64,000 nucleotides of DNA from TMP-24 sp041397305. Lineage in GTDB: Bacteria > Pseudomonadota > Alphaproteobacteria > Rhodobacterales > Rhodobacteraceae. Where the stretch lies: NCBI GenBank assembly GCA_041397305.1, contig JAWKWX010000005.1, positions 154,478-218,477 of the forward strand, written 5' to 3'. Within the stretch, counting starts at the first letter, position 1, and each line of letters opens with the position of its first letter. The notes under the pieces are model-generated. The model did no database searches. It worked only from the letters and a program-made list of their open reading frames with translations, and was not told the DNA's origin. Position numbers and translations under genes: made by a program. Below, piece by piece: positions 16,797-24,781 of the stretch.

Positions 16797-18059
16797 ATGT
16801 CGATCACCAGAGCCATGAAGCGCTATTCGGCTTTCGCCATCGTCAAGCAGGCGATGAGCTATCACCAGAACTGGGAAGAGGCATGGGCGTCGCCCGCGCC
16901 GAAGCCGAAATATGACGTTGTGATCGTGGGCGCGGGCGGGCACGGCCTCGCCACCGCCTACTATCTTGGCAAGAACTATGGCATCACCAATGTCGCGGTG
17001 ATCGAGAAGGGCTGGCTCGGCGGCGGCAATACCGGGCGCAACACCACGATCATCCGGTCGAACTACCTGCAGGACCCGTCGGCGGCGATCTATGAAAAGG
17101 CGCGGTCACTGTTCGAGGACCTGTCGCAGGACCTGAACTACAACGTGATGTTCAGCCCCCGCGGGCTTCTCATGCTCGCCCAGACCCACCATGAGGTGCG
17201 CGGCTATCGCCGCACCGTCTATGCCAACAACCTGCAGGGCGTGGCGACGGAATGGATCGAGCCGAAGCGCGTGAAGGAACTGGTGCCGATCATCAACCTC
17301 GACGGGCCGCGCTATCCGGTTCTTGGCGCACTTTATCAGGCGCGCGGCGGCACGGCGCGGCATGATGCGGTGGCCTGGGGCTATGCGCGCGCCTGTTCGG
17401 CGATGGGGATGGACATCATCCAGCAGTGCGAAGTGACCGGCATCCGCACCGAGGGCGGCAAGGTGGTCGGCGTCAACACCACGAAGGGCGCCATCGACTG
17501 CGGCAAGCTCGGCCTTGTCGCGGCGGGCCACTCCTCGGTTCTGGCCGACATGGCGGGCTTCCGCCTGCCGATTGAATCTCTGGCCCTTCAGGCGCTGGTA
17601 TCGGAGCCGATCAAGCCCTGCATGGATGTGGTCGTGATGGCCAACACCGTCCATGGCTACATGTCGCAATCCGACAAGGGCGAGATGGTGATCGGCGGCG
17701 GCACCGACGGGTTCAACAACTACACCCAGCGCGGGTCCTTCCACCATGTCGAGGAAACCGTGCGCGCGCTGGTCGAGACCTTCCCGATGATCTCGCGGCT
17801 GAAGATGCTGCGCCAGTGGGGTGGCATCGTCGACATGACCGGCGACCGCTCGCCCATCCTGTCTAAGACGCCGGTCGAGAACCTCTTCGTCAACTGCGGC
17901 TGGGGCACCGGCGGCTTCAAGGCGATCCCGGGGTCCGGCTGGGCCATGGCGGAACTGATGGCGCGGGGCGCGTCACCGCTGACCGAGGAATTCTCGATGT
18001 ACCGCTTCCGCGAGGGGAAGTTCATCGACGAAAGCGTTGCGGCGGGGGTGGCGCATTGA
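16797..18059 (+). CDS. soxB: sarcosine oxidase subunit beta (heterotetrameric)
   Basis: The flavin subunit that oxidises sarcosine (N-methylglycine) to glycine, passing the methyl group to the alpha subunit. 420 residues. FAD binds the N-terminal VVIVGAGGHGLATAYYL motif. His189 in GGTARHDAVAWGYARA aligns with the residue that covalently holds FMN in characterised enzymes. The C-terminal WGGIVDMTGDRSP and GWGTGGFKAIPGSG are conserved. The start may instead be the ATG at 16812 (MKRYSAF), typical of many homologues. The gene name is shared with an unrelated sulfur-oxidation gene. It is first of the soxB-D-A-G set. Confidence 0.96.
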   Translation: MSITRAMKRYSAFAIVKQAMSYHQNWEEAWASPAPKPKYDVVIVGAGGHGLATAYYLGKNYGITNVAVIEKGWLGGGNTGRNTTIIRSNYLQDPSAAIYEKARSLFEDLSQDLNYNVMFSPRGLLMLAQTHHEVRGYRRTVYANNLQGVATEWIEPKRVKELVPIINLDGPRYPVLGALYQARGGTARHDAVAWGYARACSAMGMDIIQQCEVTGIRTEGGKVVGVNTTKGAIDCGKLGLVAAGHSSVLADMAGFRLPIESLALQALVSEPIKPCMDVVVMANTVHGYMSQSDKGEMVIGGGTDGFNNYTQRGSFHHVEETVRALVETFPMISRLKMLRQWGGIVDMTGDRSPILSKTPVENLFVNCGWGTGGFKAIPGSGWAMAELMARGASPLTEEFSMYRFREGKFIDESVAAGVAH

Positions 18060-18162
18060 TGGGTTCCCGGTTCGATTTCGCCGACCGTACCGCACGGGCG
18101 GCGACCGGCCCGCGCGGGGTGGGCGAGAAGCGCCCGCCCCGCGGGGGGGCGGGTCGGGCGCT

Positions 18163-18182
18163 GCCCGTGCTTGCGCACGGGC
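18163..18182. terminator. hairpin after soxB, possibly bidirectional
   Basis: A perfect 8-bp stem, GCCCGTGC/GCACGGGC, with a TTGC loop. Its 3' edge is 3 bases from the stop codon of the small minus-strand gene, so it could end transcripts arriving from both sides. Other C/G-rich palindromes precede it, from about 18110. Confidence 0.5.
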
Positions 18183-18185
18183 GGG

Positions 18186-18341
18186 CTAATCTACGCGAGG
18201 ACGGGTCGCCCATTCATATTCAAGGCGAAGTTCGTTCGCAGCGGCGACCTCGCCTCGGTCGAACGCGCGCCGCGCAAGTTCCCGAAGCCGCGCGTCCGTT
18301 GAGCCTCGCGCCCACACTTCCAAGGTTCGCCAATCAACCAT
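18186..18341 (-). CDS. small hypothetical protein, opposite strand inside sox operon
   Basis: A 51-residue reading frame running against soxB and soxD. It begins MVDWRTLEVWARG and ends EYEWATRPRVD, and is rich in charged and Ala residues, consistent with a helical soluble protein. The ATG has a near-ideal AAGGAG ribosome site (18349-18354) with a 7-base spacer. A mini-frame of 18 codons starting at 18390 ends 8 bases inside it, which would couple translation. A third frame over 18362-18480 reads like an HTH-type sequence (RVALYRLIQNGKLPPKTTQ) but lacks a start signal. I do not recognise the family. The gene is plausible, not proven. Confidence 0.4.
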   Translation of the reverse strand: MVDWRTLEVWARGSTDARLRELARRAFDRGEVAAANELRLEYEWATRPRVD

Positions 18342-18476
18342 CCGCAATCTCCTTCGCGAATGAGGATCGCTCGACGTGCAGCACTCTCATATGCACGTAC
18401 CTCTCGCCGAAGATGCTGGGTGGTTTTAGGAGGAAGTTTTCCGTTTTGAATCAATCGGTAGAGCGCAACTCTGCCG

Positions 18477-18495
18477 AAGCAGTAGTAAACTGCTT
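18477..18495 (+). promoter_or_regulatory. leader hairpin before soxD
   Basis: A perfect 7-bp stem, AAGCAGT/ACTGCTT, with an AGTAA loop, 6 bases before the soxD ribosome site GGAG. The sequence just upstream (TCAATCGGTAGAGCGCAAC) resembles a tRNA D-arm. The surrounding 150 bases are clearly less GC-rich than the flanking genes. Confidence 0.4.
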
Positions 18496-18516
18496 TGTCG
18501 TCGGAGAAAGCTCATC

Positions 18517-18840
18517 ATGCTAACCCTTGAATGCCCCTACTGCGGCGTGAAGGCCGAGGAAACCGAACTGCAGGCAGGCGGTGAGGCGCATCTGAAGCGC
18601 TACGGGCCGGGCTCGTCGGATGAGGATTTCGACGGCTATATGTTCATGCGCAAGAACCCCAAGGGCGTGCATTTCGAACGCTGGCGCCACAGCTACGGCT
18701 GCGGCAAATGGTTCCTCGCCGCGCGCTGCACCGCAACGCTCGAGGTCTTCGGCACCTACCCGGCCCAGACCAAGGAACCGCCCGCAGACCTGCAGGCCAG
18801 GATCAAGGCAAAACGCCCGAACTGGGAGGGCTACCGGTGA
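18517..18840 (+). CDS. soxD: sarcosine oxidase subunit delta
   Basis: The 107-residue zinc-binding subunit of heterotetrameric sarcosine oxidase. The expected ligands are present: Cys6 and Cys9 in CPYCG, His58 and Cys62 in HSYGC. This subunit has no flavin and stabilises the alpha-beta assembly. It lies 457 bases from soxB instead of the usual tight spacing, and 145 bases from soxA, with repeat sequences in both gaps. GGAG precedes the ATG. Confidence 0.95.
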   Translation: MLTLECPYCGVKAEETELQAGGEAHLKRYGPGSSDEDFDGYMFMRKNPKGVHFERWRHSYGCGKWFLAARCTATLEVFGTYPAQTKEPPADLQARIKAKRPNWEGYR

Positions 18841-18870
18841 GCCCTTCGTCCCGCGCCCCCCTCTCCCTGA

Positions 18871-18945
18871 CCCTCTCCCCACAAGGGGGAGAGGGGATAC
18901 CGAACCCCGGCCATTCCGCGCCTCCTCCCCCCTCGTGGGGGAGGA
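18871..18945. repeat. paired REP-like C/G-rich palindromes between soxD and soxA
   Basis: Two hairpins in tandem: 18871-18895 with 10-bp arms (CCCTCTCCCC / GGGGAGAGGG) and 18923-18945 with 9-bp arms (TCCTCCCCC / GGGGGAGGA). They lie inside an operon, where bipartite REP-like units often set the relative abundance of flanking messages. A related palindrome occurs near 52760. Confidence 0.6.
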
Positions 18946-18985
18946 TGGGTGGGGGGGCTGCTACGCACTCCGACGAGGCCACGAT

Positions 18986-21961
18986 ATGAGCACCCGTCTT
19001 TCCAAGGGCGGTCGTCTGATCGACCGCACCAAACCCCTGAACTTCACCTTCAACGGTCGCCGCATGCAGGGCTACCGGGGTGACACGCTCGCCTCGGCGC
19101 TCTTGGGCGCCGACCAGATGCTGCTGGGCCGCTCGTTCAAATATCACCGCCCGCGCGGTCTGGTGGCGAGCGGCGCGGAGGAGCCGAACGCGCTTGTGGG
19201 TCTGGGCACCGGCAGCCGGTTCGAGCCGAACCAGCGGGTGACCACCACCGAGCTGTTCGAAGGCGCCTTGGCCGCCAGCCAGAACCACTGGCCGAGCCTT
19301 GAGTTTGACGTGGGCGCGATCAACAACACCTTCGGACGCTTCCTGCCGGGCGGCTTCTACTACAAGACCTTCATGTTCCCGCGCTTCGCCTGGAAGCATG
19401 TGTTCGAGCCGGTCATCCGCCAGTCGGCGGGCCTCGGAAAGGTGCCGCAGGATCGTGATGCCGACCGTTACGAATATGCCTATGGCTTTGCCGATCTGGT
19501 GATCGTCGGCGGCGGCATCGCGGGCCTTGCCGCAGCCCTTCAGGCGGGCAAGGAGGGCAAGCGCGTCCTCCTGATCGAACAGACTGCCCATTGGGGCGGC
19601 CGCGCGCCGGTCGATGGCGTCGAGATAGACGGAAAGCCTGCCGACGAATGGGTGAAGGGTGCCGTCGAAGCGCTTGGAAAGATGGCGAATGTCACGCTGC
19701 GCACCCGCACCATGGCCTCTGGCCTTTACGATCATGGCTATCTTCTGGCCTATGAACGGATCGCGGATCATACGCCCGGCGACGGACGTCCGCGCCACCG
19801 GCTGTGGCGCCTTCGCGCGGGCCACGTGGTGACGGCGACGGGGGCGATCGAGCGGCCCTTGAGCTTTGCGGGCAACGACATTCCGGGCGTGATGCTGGCA
19901 GGCGCCGTGCGCGATTATGTGGTGAACTGGGCGGTCGGCCCGGGTGACCGCACGGTCGTGGTGACGAACAACGACGACGCCTATCGCACTGCGCTTGCGC
20001 TGCACGAGGCGGGGCTGATCGTGCCCGCCGTCATCGACGCGCGCGCCAGCGTCACCGGCGCCTTGCCGGATGCGGTGCGGGCGAAAGGCATCCGTGTCCT
20101 GGAAGGGCGCGGCATCGCGAAAGTCAAGGGAACGAAACGGGTTACGGGCGTTTCCATATGCACCCAGGCGGGCGCGGGGGCCGAGATCGAGGCGATCGAT
20201 TGCGATGCGATTGCCATGTCCGGCGGCTGGTCGCCGGTCGTCCATCTCTGGTCGCACTGCGGCGGCAAGCTGATCTGGGACGACGCCCGCGCCATGTTCC
20301 GCCCCGATGCGGCGAAACCGCCGACGGGCGACGATGGCCGCGCCATGGTCACGGCAATCGGCAGCGCCAATGGCGCGCTGAAGGCGGACGAGGTTCTGGC
20401 GGACGTGGCAAAGCAGATCGGCGGCAAGGCAGCCAAGACCAACACGGTCGCGGAAAGCGCCATCGAGCCGGTCTGGATCATGCCGCAGGGTGCCGGGCCG
20501 CAACTGAAGATGAAAATGTGGCTCGACTACCAAAACGACGTGAAGGTTTCCGACGTCCAGCTTGCGGCGCGCGAGGGCTATCACTCGGTCGAGCATACCA
20601 AACGCTACACGACGCTGGGCATGGCGACCGATCAGGGGAAGCTGTCGAACATCAACGGGCTCGCGATCCTGTCGGATGCGCTGAGCCAGGCCATTCCCCA
20701 GACCGGTACCACCACCTTCCGTCCGCCCTATACGCCGATCTCGATGGGCGCGATCGCGGGCGAGGCGCGGGGCGAGATATTCCAGCCCCTGCGCAAGACG
20801 CCGATGGACGGATGGCACGCGGCGAACGGGGCCTATTTCGAACCCGTGGGCCTCTGGCGGCGGACCTATTGCTACCAGCGGCCCGGTGAAAGCGTGCATG
20901 AGGCGGTGAACCGCGAGATCCTGAACACCCGCAACAAGGTTGGCATGCTCGATGCCTCGACGCTCGGGAAGCTTCTGGTGAAGGGGCCGGACGCGGGCAA
21001 GTTCCTCGACATGCTTTATACAGGTGTCATGTCGAGCCTGCCGGTCGGCAAGTGCCGCTACGGCCTGATGTGCAACGAAAACGGCTTCCTCAGCGACGAC
21101 GGCGTTGTCGTGCGCCTGTCCGAGGATACCTGGCTCTGCCACACGACCTCGGGCGGGGCCGACCGTATCCATGGCTGGATGGAAGACTGGCTGCAGTGCG
21201 AATGGTGGGACTGGAAGGTCTATACCGCCAACCTGACAGAGGAATATGCCCAGATCGCCGTCGCGGGGCCGAATGCCCGCAAGGTTCTGGAAAAGCTCGG
21301 CGGGATGGATGTCTCGGCCGACGGCCTGCCCGCGATGGAATGGCGCGAGGGCGTACTGGGCGGGTGCCGGGCGCGCATCTACCGCATCTCCTTCTCGGGC
21401 GAACTGTCCTACGAAATCGCGGTGCCCGCGTCCGAGGGCCTGGCGCTCTGGAAGGCGCTCATCGCGGCGGGGGAGGAGCATGGCGTCATGCCCTATGGCA
21501 CAGAGGCCATGCATATCATGCGGGCCGAGAAGGGCTTCATCATGATCGGCGATGAGACAGACGGAACCGTGATCCCGCAGGACCTGAACCTCAACTGGGC
21601 GATTTCCAAGAAGAAGGCCGATTATCTTGGCAAGCGCGCGCAGGAACGCAGCCACATGGCCTCGCCCGACCGCTGGAAGCTCGTGGGTCTGGAAACGCTG
21701 GACGGCTCGGTTCTGCCGGACGGGGTCTATGCGGTGGCCGAAGGGGTGAACGCCAACGGCCAGCGCAATGTGCAGGGCCGTGTGACCTCGACCTATTATT
21801 CGCCGACGCTCCGGAAGGGCATCGCGATGGGTCTGGTCAAACACGGACCTGACCGGATGGGCGAGGTGATCGATTTCCCGGCCGACGGTGGCAGGGTCAT
21901 CAAGGCCAGGATCGTCGATCAGGTCTTCTACGACAAGGAAGGGGCGAAGCAGAATGTCTAA
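18986..21961 (+). CDS. soxA: sarcosine oxidase subunit alpha
   Basis: The 991-residue NAD- and folate-binding subunit. Domain order: an N-terminal ferredoxin-like domain without cluster cysteines (TFNGRRMQGYRGDTLASALL), an NAD/FAD-type oxidoreductase core with LVIVGGGIAGLAAALQAG near residue 171, a second nucleotide-binding segment, and from about residue 590 a GcvT-like aminomethyltransferase domain that gives 5,10-methylene-THF. EYAQIAVAGPNARKVL and GYHSVEHTKRYTTLGMATDQG are typical. The ATG is chosen at MSTRLSKGGRLID, the common start of homologues. Its end overlaps soxG by 8 bases. Confidence 0.96.
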   Translation: MSTRLSKGGRLIDRTKPLNFTFNGRRMQGYRGDTLASALLGADQMLLGRSFKYHRPRGLVASGAEEPNALVGLGTGSRFEPNQRVTTTELFEGALAASQNHWPSLEFDVGAINNTFGRFLPGGFYYKTFMFPRFAWKHVFEPVIRQSAGLGKVPQDRDADRYEYAYGFADLVIVGGGIAGLAAALQAGKEGKRVLLIEQTAHWGGRAPVDGVEIDGKPADEWVKGAVEALGKMANVTLRTRTMASGLYDHGYLLAYERIADHTPGDGRPRHRLWRLRAGHVVTATGAIERPLSFAGNDIPGVMLAGAVRDYVVNWAVGPGDRTVVVTNNDDAYRTALALHEAGLIVPAVIDARASVTGALPDAVRAKGIRVLEGRGIAKVKGTKRVTGVSICTQAGAGAEIEAIDCDAIAMSGGWSPVVHLWSHCGGKLIWDDARAMFRPDAAKPPTGDDGRAMVTAIGSANGALKADEVLADVAKQIGGKAAKTNTVAESAIEPVWIMPQGAGPQLKMKMWLDYQNDVKVSDVQLAAREGYHSVEHTKRYTTLGMATDQGKLSNINGLAILSDALSQAIPQTGTTTFRPPYTPISMGAIAGEARGEIFQPLRKTPMDGWHAANGAYFEPVGLWRRTYCYQRPGESVHEAVNREILNTRNKVGMLDASTLGKLLVKGPDAGKFLDMLYTGVMSSLPVGKCRYGLMCNENGFLSDDGVVVRLSEDTWLCHTTSGGADRIHGWMEDWLQCEWWDWKVYTANLTEEYAQIAVAGPNARKVLEKLGGMDVSADGLPAMEWREGVLGGCRARIYRISFSGELSYEIAVPASEGLALWKALIAAGEEHGVMPYGTEAMHIMRAEKGFIMIGDETDGTVIPQDLNLNWAISKKKADYLGKRAQERSHMASPDRWKLVGLETLDGSVLPDGVYAVAEGVNANGQRNVQGRVTSTYYSPTLRKGIAMGLVKHGPDRMGEVIDFPADGGRVIKARIVDQVFYDKEGAKQNV

Positions 21962-22514
21962 TGCCGTCAGCGCTTTGCAGGGCAAATCTGCATCCGGTTT
22001 CGCCACCGTCACCGAGGCCGGGCTTCAGGGCATGATCACGCTGCGCGGCGATCTGAAATCCGCGAAGATGAAGAAGGCGGTCAAGGCCGCGACGGGCGTC
22101 GATGTGCCCGCCCCGCGCCGGATCGCCATGAAGGACGGAAAGGGCGCTGGCTGGATGAGCCCCGACGAGCTTCTGATCCTTGTGCCCTACACGGAGGCAC
22201 GCGCGACCGTCGAGGGCCTGTCGAAGGCGCTGGAGGGTGAGCATCATCTGGTGGCCGACGTTTCAGACGCCCGCGCGATGTTTCGTATCGCGGGCAACAA
22301 GGCGGATCAGGTCCTGATGAAGCTCTGCCCCGTCGATCTGCCGACCCTCGCCGAGGGAGAGCTTCGCCGCTCGCGCGCGGCGCAAGTCGCGGCGGCACTG
22401 TGGAAGTCAGACGCGGACGAATTCACGCTCGTCTCTTTTCGATCGGTCGCCGAATATGTTTTCGGAGCCCTCGAACTGTCTGCAAGATCCGGTTCGGAAC
22501 TGTCGGCTTCTTAG
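21954..22514 (+). CDS. soxG: sarcosine oxidase subunit gamma
   Basis: A 186-residue subunit distantly related to the GcvT fold, without catalytic residues, which completes the alpha-beta-gamma-delta complex. Family features are the N-terminal GLQGMITLRGDL strand, SPDELLILVPY, the helix DVSDARAMFRIAG and the closing FRSVAEYVFGALE. The ATG lies inside the soxA stop region (ATGTCTAA), giving translational coupling. No folate-cycle genes follow, unlike in some relatives. Confidence 0.94.
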   Translation: MSNAVSALQGKSASGFATVTEAGLQGMITLRGDLKSAKMKKAVKAATGVDVPAPRRIAMKDGKGAGWMSPDELLILVPYTEARATVEGLSKALEGEHHLVADVSDARAMFRIAGNKADQVLMKLCPVDLPTLAEGELRRSRAAQVAAALWKSDADEFTLVSFRSVAEYVFGALELSARSGSELSAS

Positions 22515-22540
22515 GGGCGAGCAACGGGTTACCCGCCCCT
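22513..22540. terminator. bidirectional terminator between soxG and the convergent secreted-protein gene
   Basis: Arms AGGGGCG and CGCCCCT with an internal CGGGT/ACCCG dyad, exactly in the 30-base gap between two converging genes. There is no T-tract on either side, so the call rests on stem and position. Confidence 0.5.
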
Positions 22541-22544
22541 GCCT

Positions 22545-23087
22545 TCATTCGACGGGAACCATCAGATGCTGATAGGGCGTCCCGGCCCACATGACGTATG
22601 GCTTGCTGGTATCCGGTTCTGCGTCTGTCGGGTAACCCGCCATCATGTCCATGGCATTCATGACCATGACGTGCGGCCCAGTCTGGATCCACGCGTTTTC
22701 ACCGGTTGGTTCGGTGGCATAGGGGTCGGTATTGCTCGCGTCGGTCCCGCCTGCGAGCATATACATGAAACCGACCTTGCCCTTTGGCGGTTCGGTCTTG
22801 CCGATCCAGGCCATGGCCCATTCCATCGCATTGGCGTCGCCGCACATTGGGTCCGGGCCGGGCGTGGCCGGAGAATCCGGCATGCACCACCAGCCGTTGG
22901 TGCCTTCACGAAGCGTGCGCATCTGCCCGTCCTCGCCCATGGCATAGATCGCGGCTTCGCCGCTTACGGCTTTCGGTGCGGCAGACTCGGCACTTTGTAT
23001 CAGGGCCGCGTCATCCTGGCCGGTCGCGTCGGTGGAATAGGAAAGAAGCAACGCCAGCACCGCGCCGGCACTCAGAAATTTTCTCAT
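22545..23087 (-). CDS. secreted hypothetical protein
   Basis: A 180-residue protein with a clear Sec signal peptide (MRKFLSAGAVLALLLSYSTDATG). The mature part is rich in Trp, Met, Gly and Pro, with two cysteines (GWWCMP and DPMCGD) that could form a disulfide, and conserved-looking blocks MEWAMAWIGK, GFMYMLAGG and YVMWAGTPYQHLMVPV. The word-like C-terminal end suggests a real family, but I know no function for it. GGGGGAG lies 5 bases before the ATG. Confidence 0.75.
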   Translation of the reverse strand: MRKFLSAGAVLALLLSYSTDATGQDDAALIQSAESAAPKAVSGEAAIYAMGEDGQMRTLREGTNGWWCMPDSPATPGPDPMCGDANAMEWAMAWIGKTEPPKGKVGFMYMLAGGTDASNTDPYATEPTGENAWIQTGPHVMVMNAMDMMAGYPTDAEPDTSKPYVMWAGTPYQHLMVPVE

Positions 23088-23675
23088 GATACTCCCCCAG
23101 GGTTAAGTTGAAGCGTCATCAGGCGCAGGATCGCCAATTGCGTCTGATTTCCGATTTCCGCATGATCGCCGGTTCGGCCGCCGACCATGCGAGGCCACCG
23201 TTACCACCGCCGGACAGCGTGCATCCGACGGCCTGTTCAGTGCCGATCCGGTCGGTGCCGTCTTGTGCTGAAGTTCCCTTCGCGGCGTCGATCCGGCCTG
23301 AACCAGAAACCACCTCGCCGAACGCGAGGTCAGGCGTTGTCTCGGGAGAACGCAACAAGCCTACGCCGCGCGGGATTGGCCGTCAACGGCAGCCGGCTGG
23401 TTCAGGGACTGACGGATCTACCGGTCGATGGCGGCAAGGCCCATCCGCGCGGCAGAAGTGGGCGCACATTGTGGAGGTCGGCGATCGTGTCCCTGGCCCT
23501 GTTGACGCTCGGCAGGTTCCGCCGATGTGCGGCCTCTGCCTCCGGCGCCGCTGGACTGCGAGATCGACAGGCGCGCCCTTCCGAGACATCTCCTGCTCTG
23601 CGGATCACCCTTTACGGTTGACTGAATCATGGCGCGATGAAACCTTTCGGCGAAGTAAAACTAACGGAGTCGAAT
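23088..23675. other. 588-base interval without a supported gene
   Basis: Several reading frames are open on both strands, but none has a ribosome site, a family motif or a gene-like composition. The overlap of open frames on both strands suggests decayed coding sequence rather than a promoter region. The last 40 bases contain the ribosome site of the next gene. I see no terminal inverted repeats. Confidence 0.5.
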
Positions 23676-24077
23676 ATGTTCAGGATTCTGACGACCAGCC
23701 TATGCTGCCTGGCCGTCACCTCAGGTGCCGCTGTAGCGACCAGCTACGAGTGCAGGCTGAAAATCAGCAAGAGCAACCATACGATGCCGGAGGTGATCTA
23801 CATCGAACATGATCCCAAAACCGGCGAGGCGGCCGTCATCGATCCGTTCATCAACCATTATTTCGGGAAGCCGATCCCGGCAGAAGTCGTCGCCGACACT
23901 GCGAAACGGGTCACGTTTGGCTGGAAATTCGAGAATGTCGAATCCCGTGAGGGGCCGAATATCCCACGTGTCAGGGTCAAGGCGAACATCGTCAAGGCAA
24001 CGCGCGAAATCCAGGCGACGGTCAGCTTCGGCTATGGGGATTCCGAAAGCGGCTTTGGTACCTGCAAGGTCGAATAG
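23676..24077 (+). CDS. small exported hypothetical protein
   Basis: A 133-residue protein with a signal peptide (MFRILTTSLCCLAVTSGAAVA) and a beta-rich mature part beginning SYECRLKIS and ending GFGTCKVE. The two cysteines may form a disulfide between the first and last strands. The frame is open 13 codons further upstream, but CGGAG 6 bases before the ATG at 23676 decides the start. No function is recognised. It is followed by a hairpin and then sodB. Confidence 0.65.
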   Translation: MFRILTTSLCCLAVTSGAAVATSYECRLKISKSNHTMPEVIYIEHDPKTGEAAVIDPFINHYFGKPIPAEVVADTAKRVTFGWKFENVESREGPNIPRVRVKANIVKATREIQATVSFGYGDSESGFGTCKVE

Positions 24078-24127
24078 GCCCGCATAAGGGAACCCGCCGG
24101 CTGCTCCCGGACTTGACCTTTGCCATC

Positions 24128-24148
24128 CCCCGGCCCTTAGTGCCGGGG
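24128..24148 (+). terminator. hairpin between small secreted protein and sodB
   Basis: A perfect 7-bp stem, CCCCGGC/GCCGGGG, with a 7-base loop, 51 bases after one stop and 29 before the sodB ATG. It could end the upstream transcript or lie in the sodB leader. Confidence 0.45.
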
Positions 24149-24177
24149 TAAAGACTCACGCGCAAAAGGATAGACCC

Positions 24178-24780
24178 ATGGCCTTCACCCTTCCCGATCT
24201 TCCCTATGCACACGATGCGCTCGCGTCGCTCGGCATGTCGAAGGAAACGCTGGAATATCACCACGACCTGCACCACAAGGCCTATGTCGACAACGGCAAC
24301 AAGCTGATCGCCGGGACCGAGTGGGACGGCAAGTCGCTCGAGGATATCGTGCGCGGCACCTATCAGGCGGGCGCGGTGGCTCAGAACGGCATCTTCAACA
24401 ACGCGTCCCAGCATTGGAACCACGCCCAGTTCTGGGAGATGATGGGGCCGGGCGAGGCGAAGAAGATGCCGGGCGATCTGGAAAAGGCGCTCACGGAATC
24501 GTTCGGCTCGGTCCAGAAGTTCAAGGACGATTTCGCCGCCGCCGGTGCGGGCCAGTTCGGTTCGGGCTGGTGCTGGCTCGTGAAGGACAAGGATGGCGCG
24601 CTGAAGGTCACCAAGACCGAGAACGGCGTCAACCCGCTCTGCTTCGGCCAGAAAGCGCTTCTGGGTTGCGACGTGTGGGAACACAGCTACTACATCGACT
24701 TCCGCAACAAGCGGCCCGCCTACCTCACGAACTTCCTCGAAAAGCTGGTGAACTGGGAAAACGTCGCCTCGCGCCTGTGA
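24178..24780 (+). CDS. sodB: superoxide dismutase, Fe/Mn family (Fe-type features)
   Basis: A 200-residue cytosolic enzyme that dismutates superoxide to O2 and H2O2. Metal ligands: His28 in EYHHDLHHKAY, His in NASQHWNHAQFW, and Asp/His in CDVWEHSYYIDF. The Gln in NNASQHWNH is at the position where iron enzymes have Gln and manganese enzymes have Gly, favouring iron or cambialistic use. No signal peptide. The phosphoesterase gene starts one base after the stop, so they form an operon. Confidence 0.95.
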   Translation: MAFTLPDLPYAHDALASLGMSKETLEYHHDLHHKAYVDNGNKLIAGTEWDGKSLEDIVRGTYQAGAVAQNGIFNNASQHWNHAQFWEMMGPGEAKKMPGDLEKALTESFGSVQKFKDDFAAAGAGQFGSGWCWLVKDKDGALKVTKTENGVNPLCFGQKALLGCDVWEHSYYIDFRNKRPAYLTNFLEKLVNWENVASRL

Positions 24781-24781
24781 C

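Noticed and set aside
18056..18523. 155-codon plus-strand frame bridging soxB and soxD
   Set aside because: It runs through palindromes and has a mixed, unstructured composition; the opposite-strand 51-codon frame has the better start signal.
18803..22012. Open frame of over 1000 codons opposite soxA
   Set aside because: Composition (His/Arg-rich, no motif) is that of a shadow of soxA in a high-G+C genome.
16797..22514. Sulfur-oxidation (thiosulfate) sox genes
   Set aside because: The sequences are the heterotetrameric sarcosine oxidase subunits, which share only the gene letters with the sulfur system.
23108..23812. 234-codon plus-strand frame between the two secreted-protein genes
   Set aside because: No ribosome site, no motif, and it overlaps the well-supported start of the 133-residue protein in another frame.
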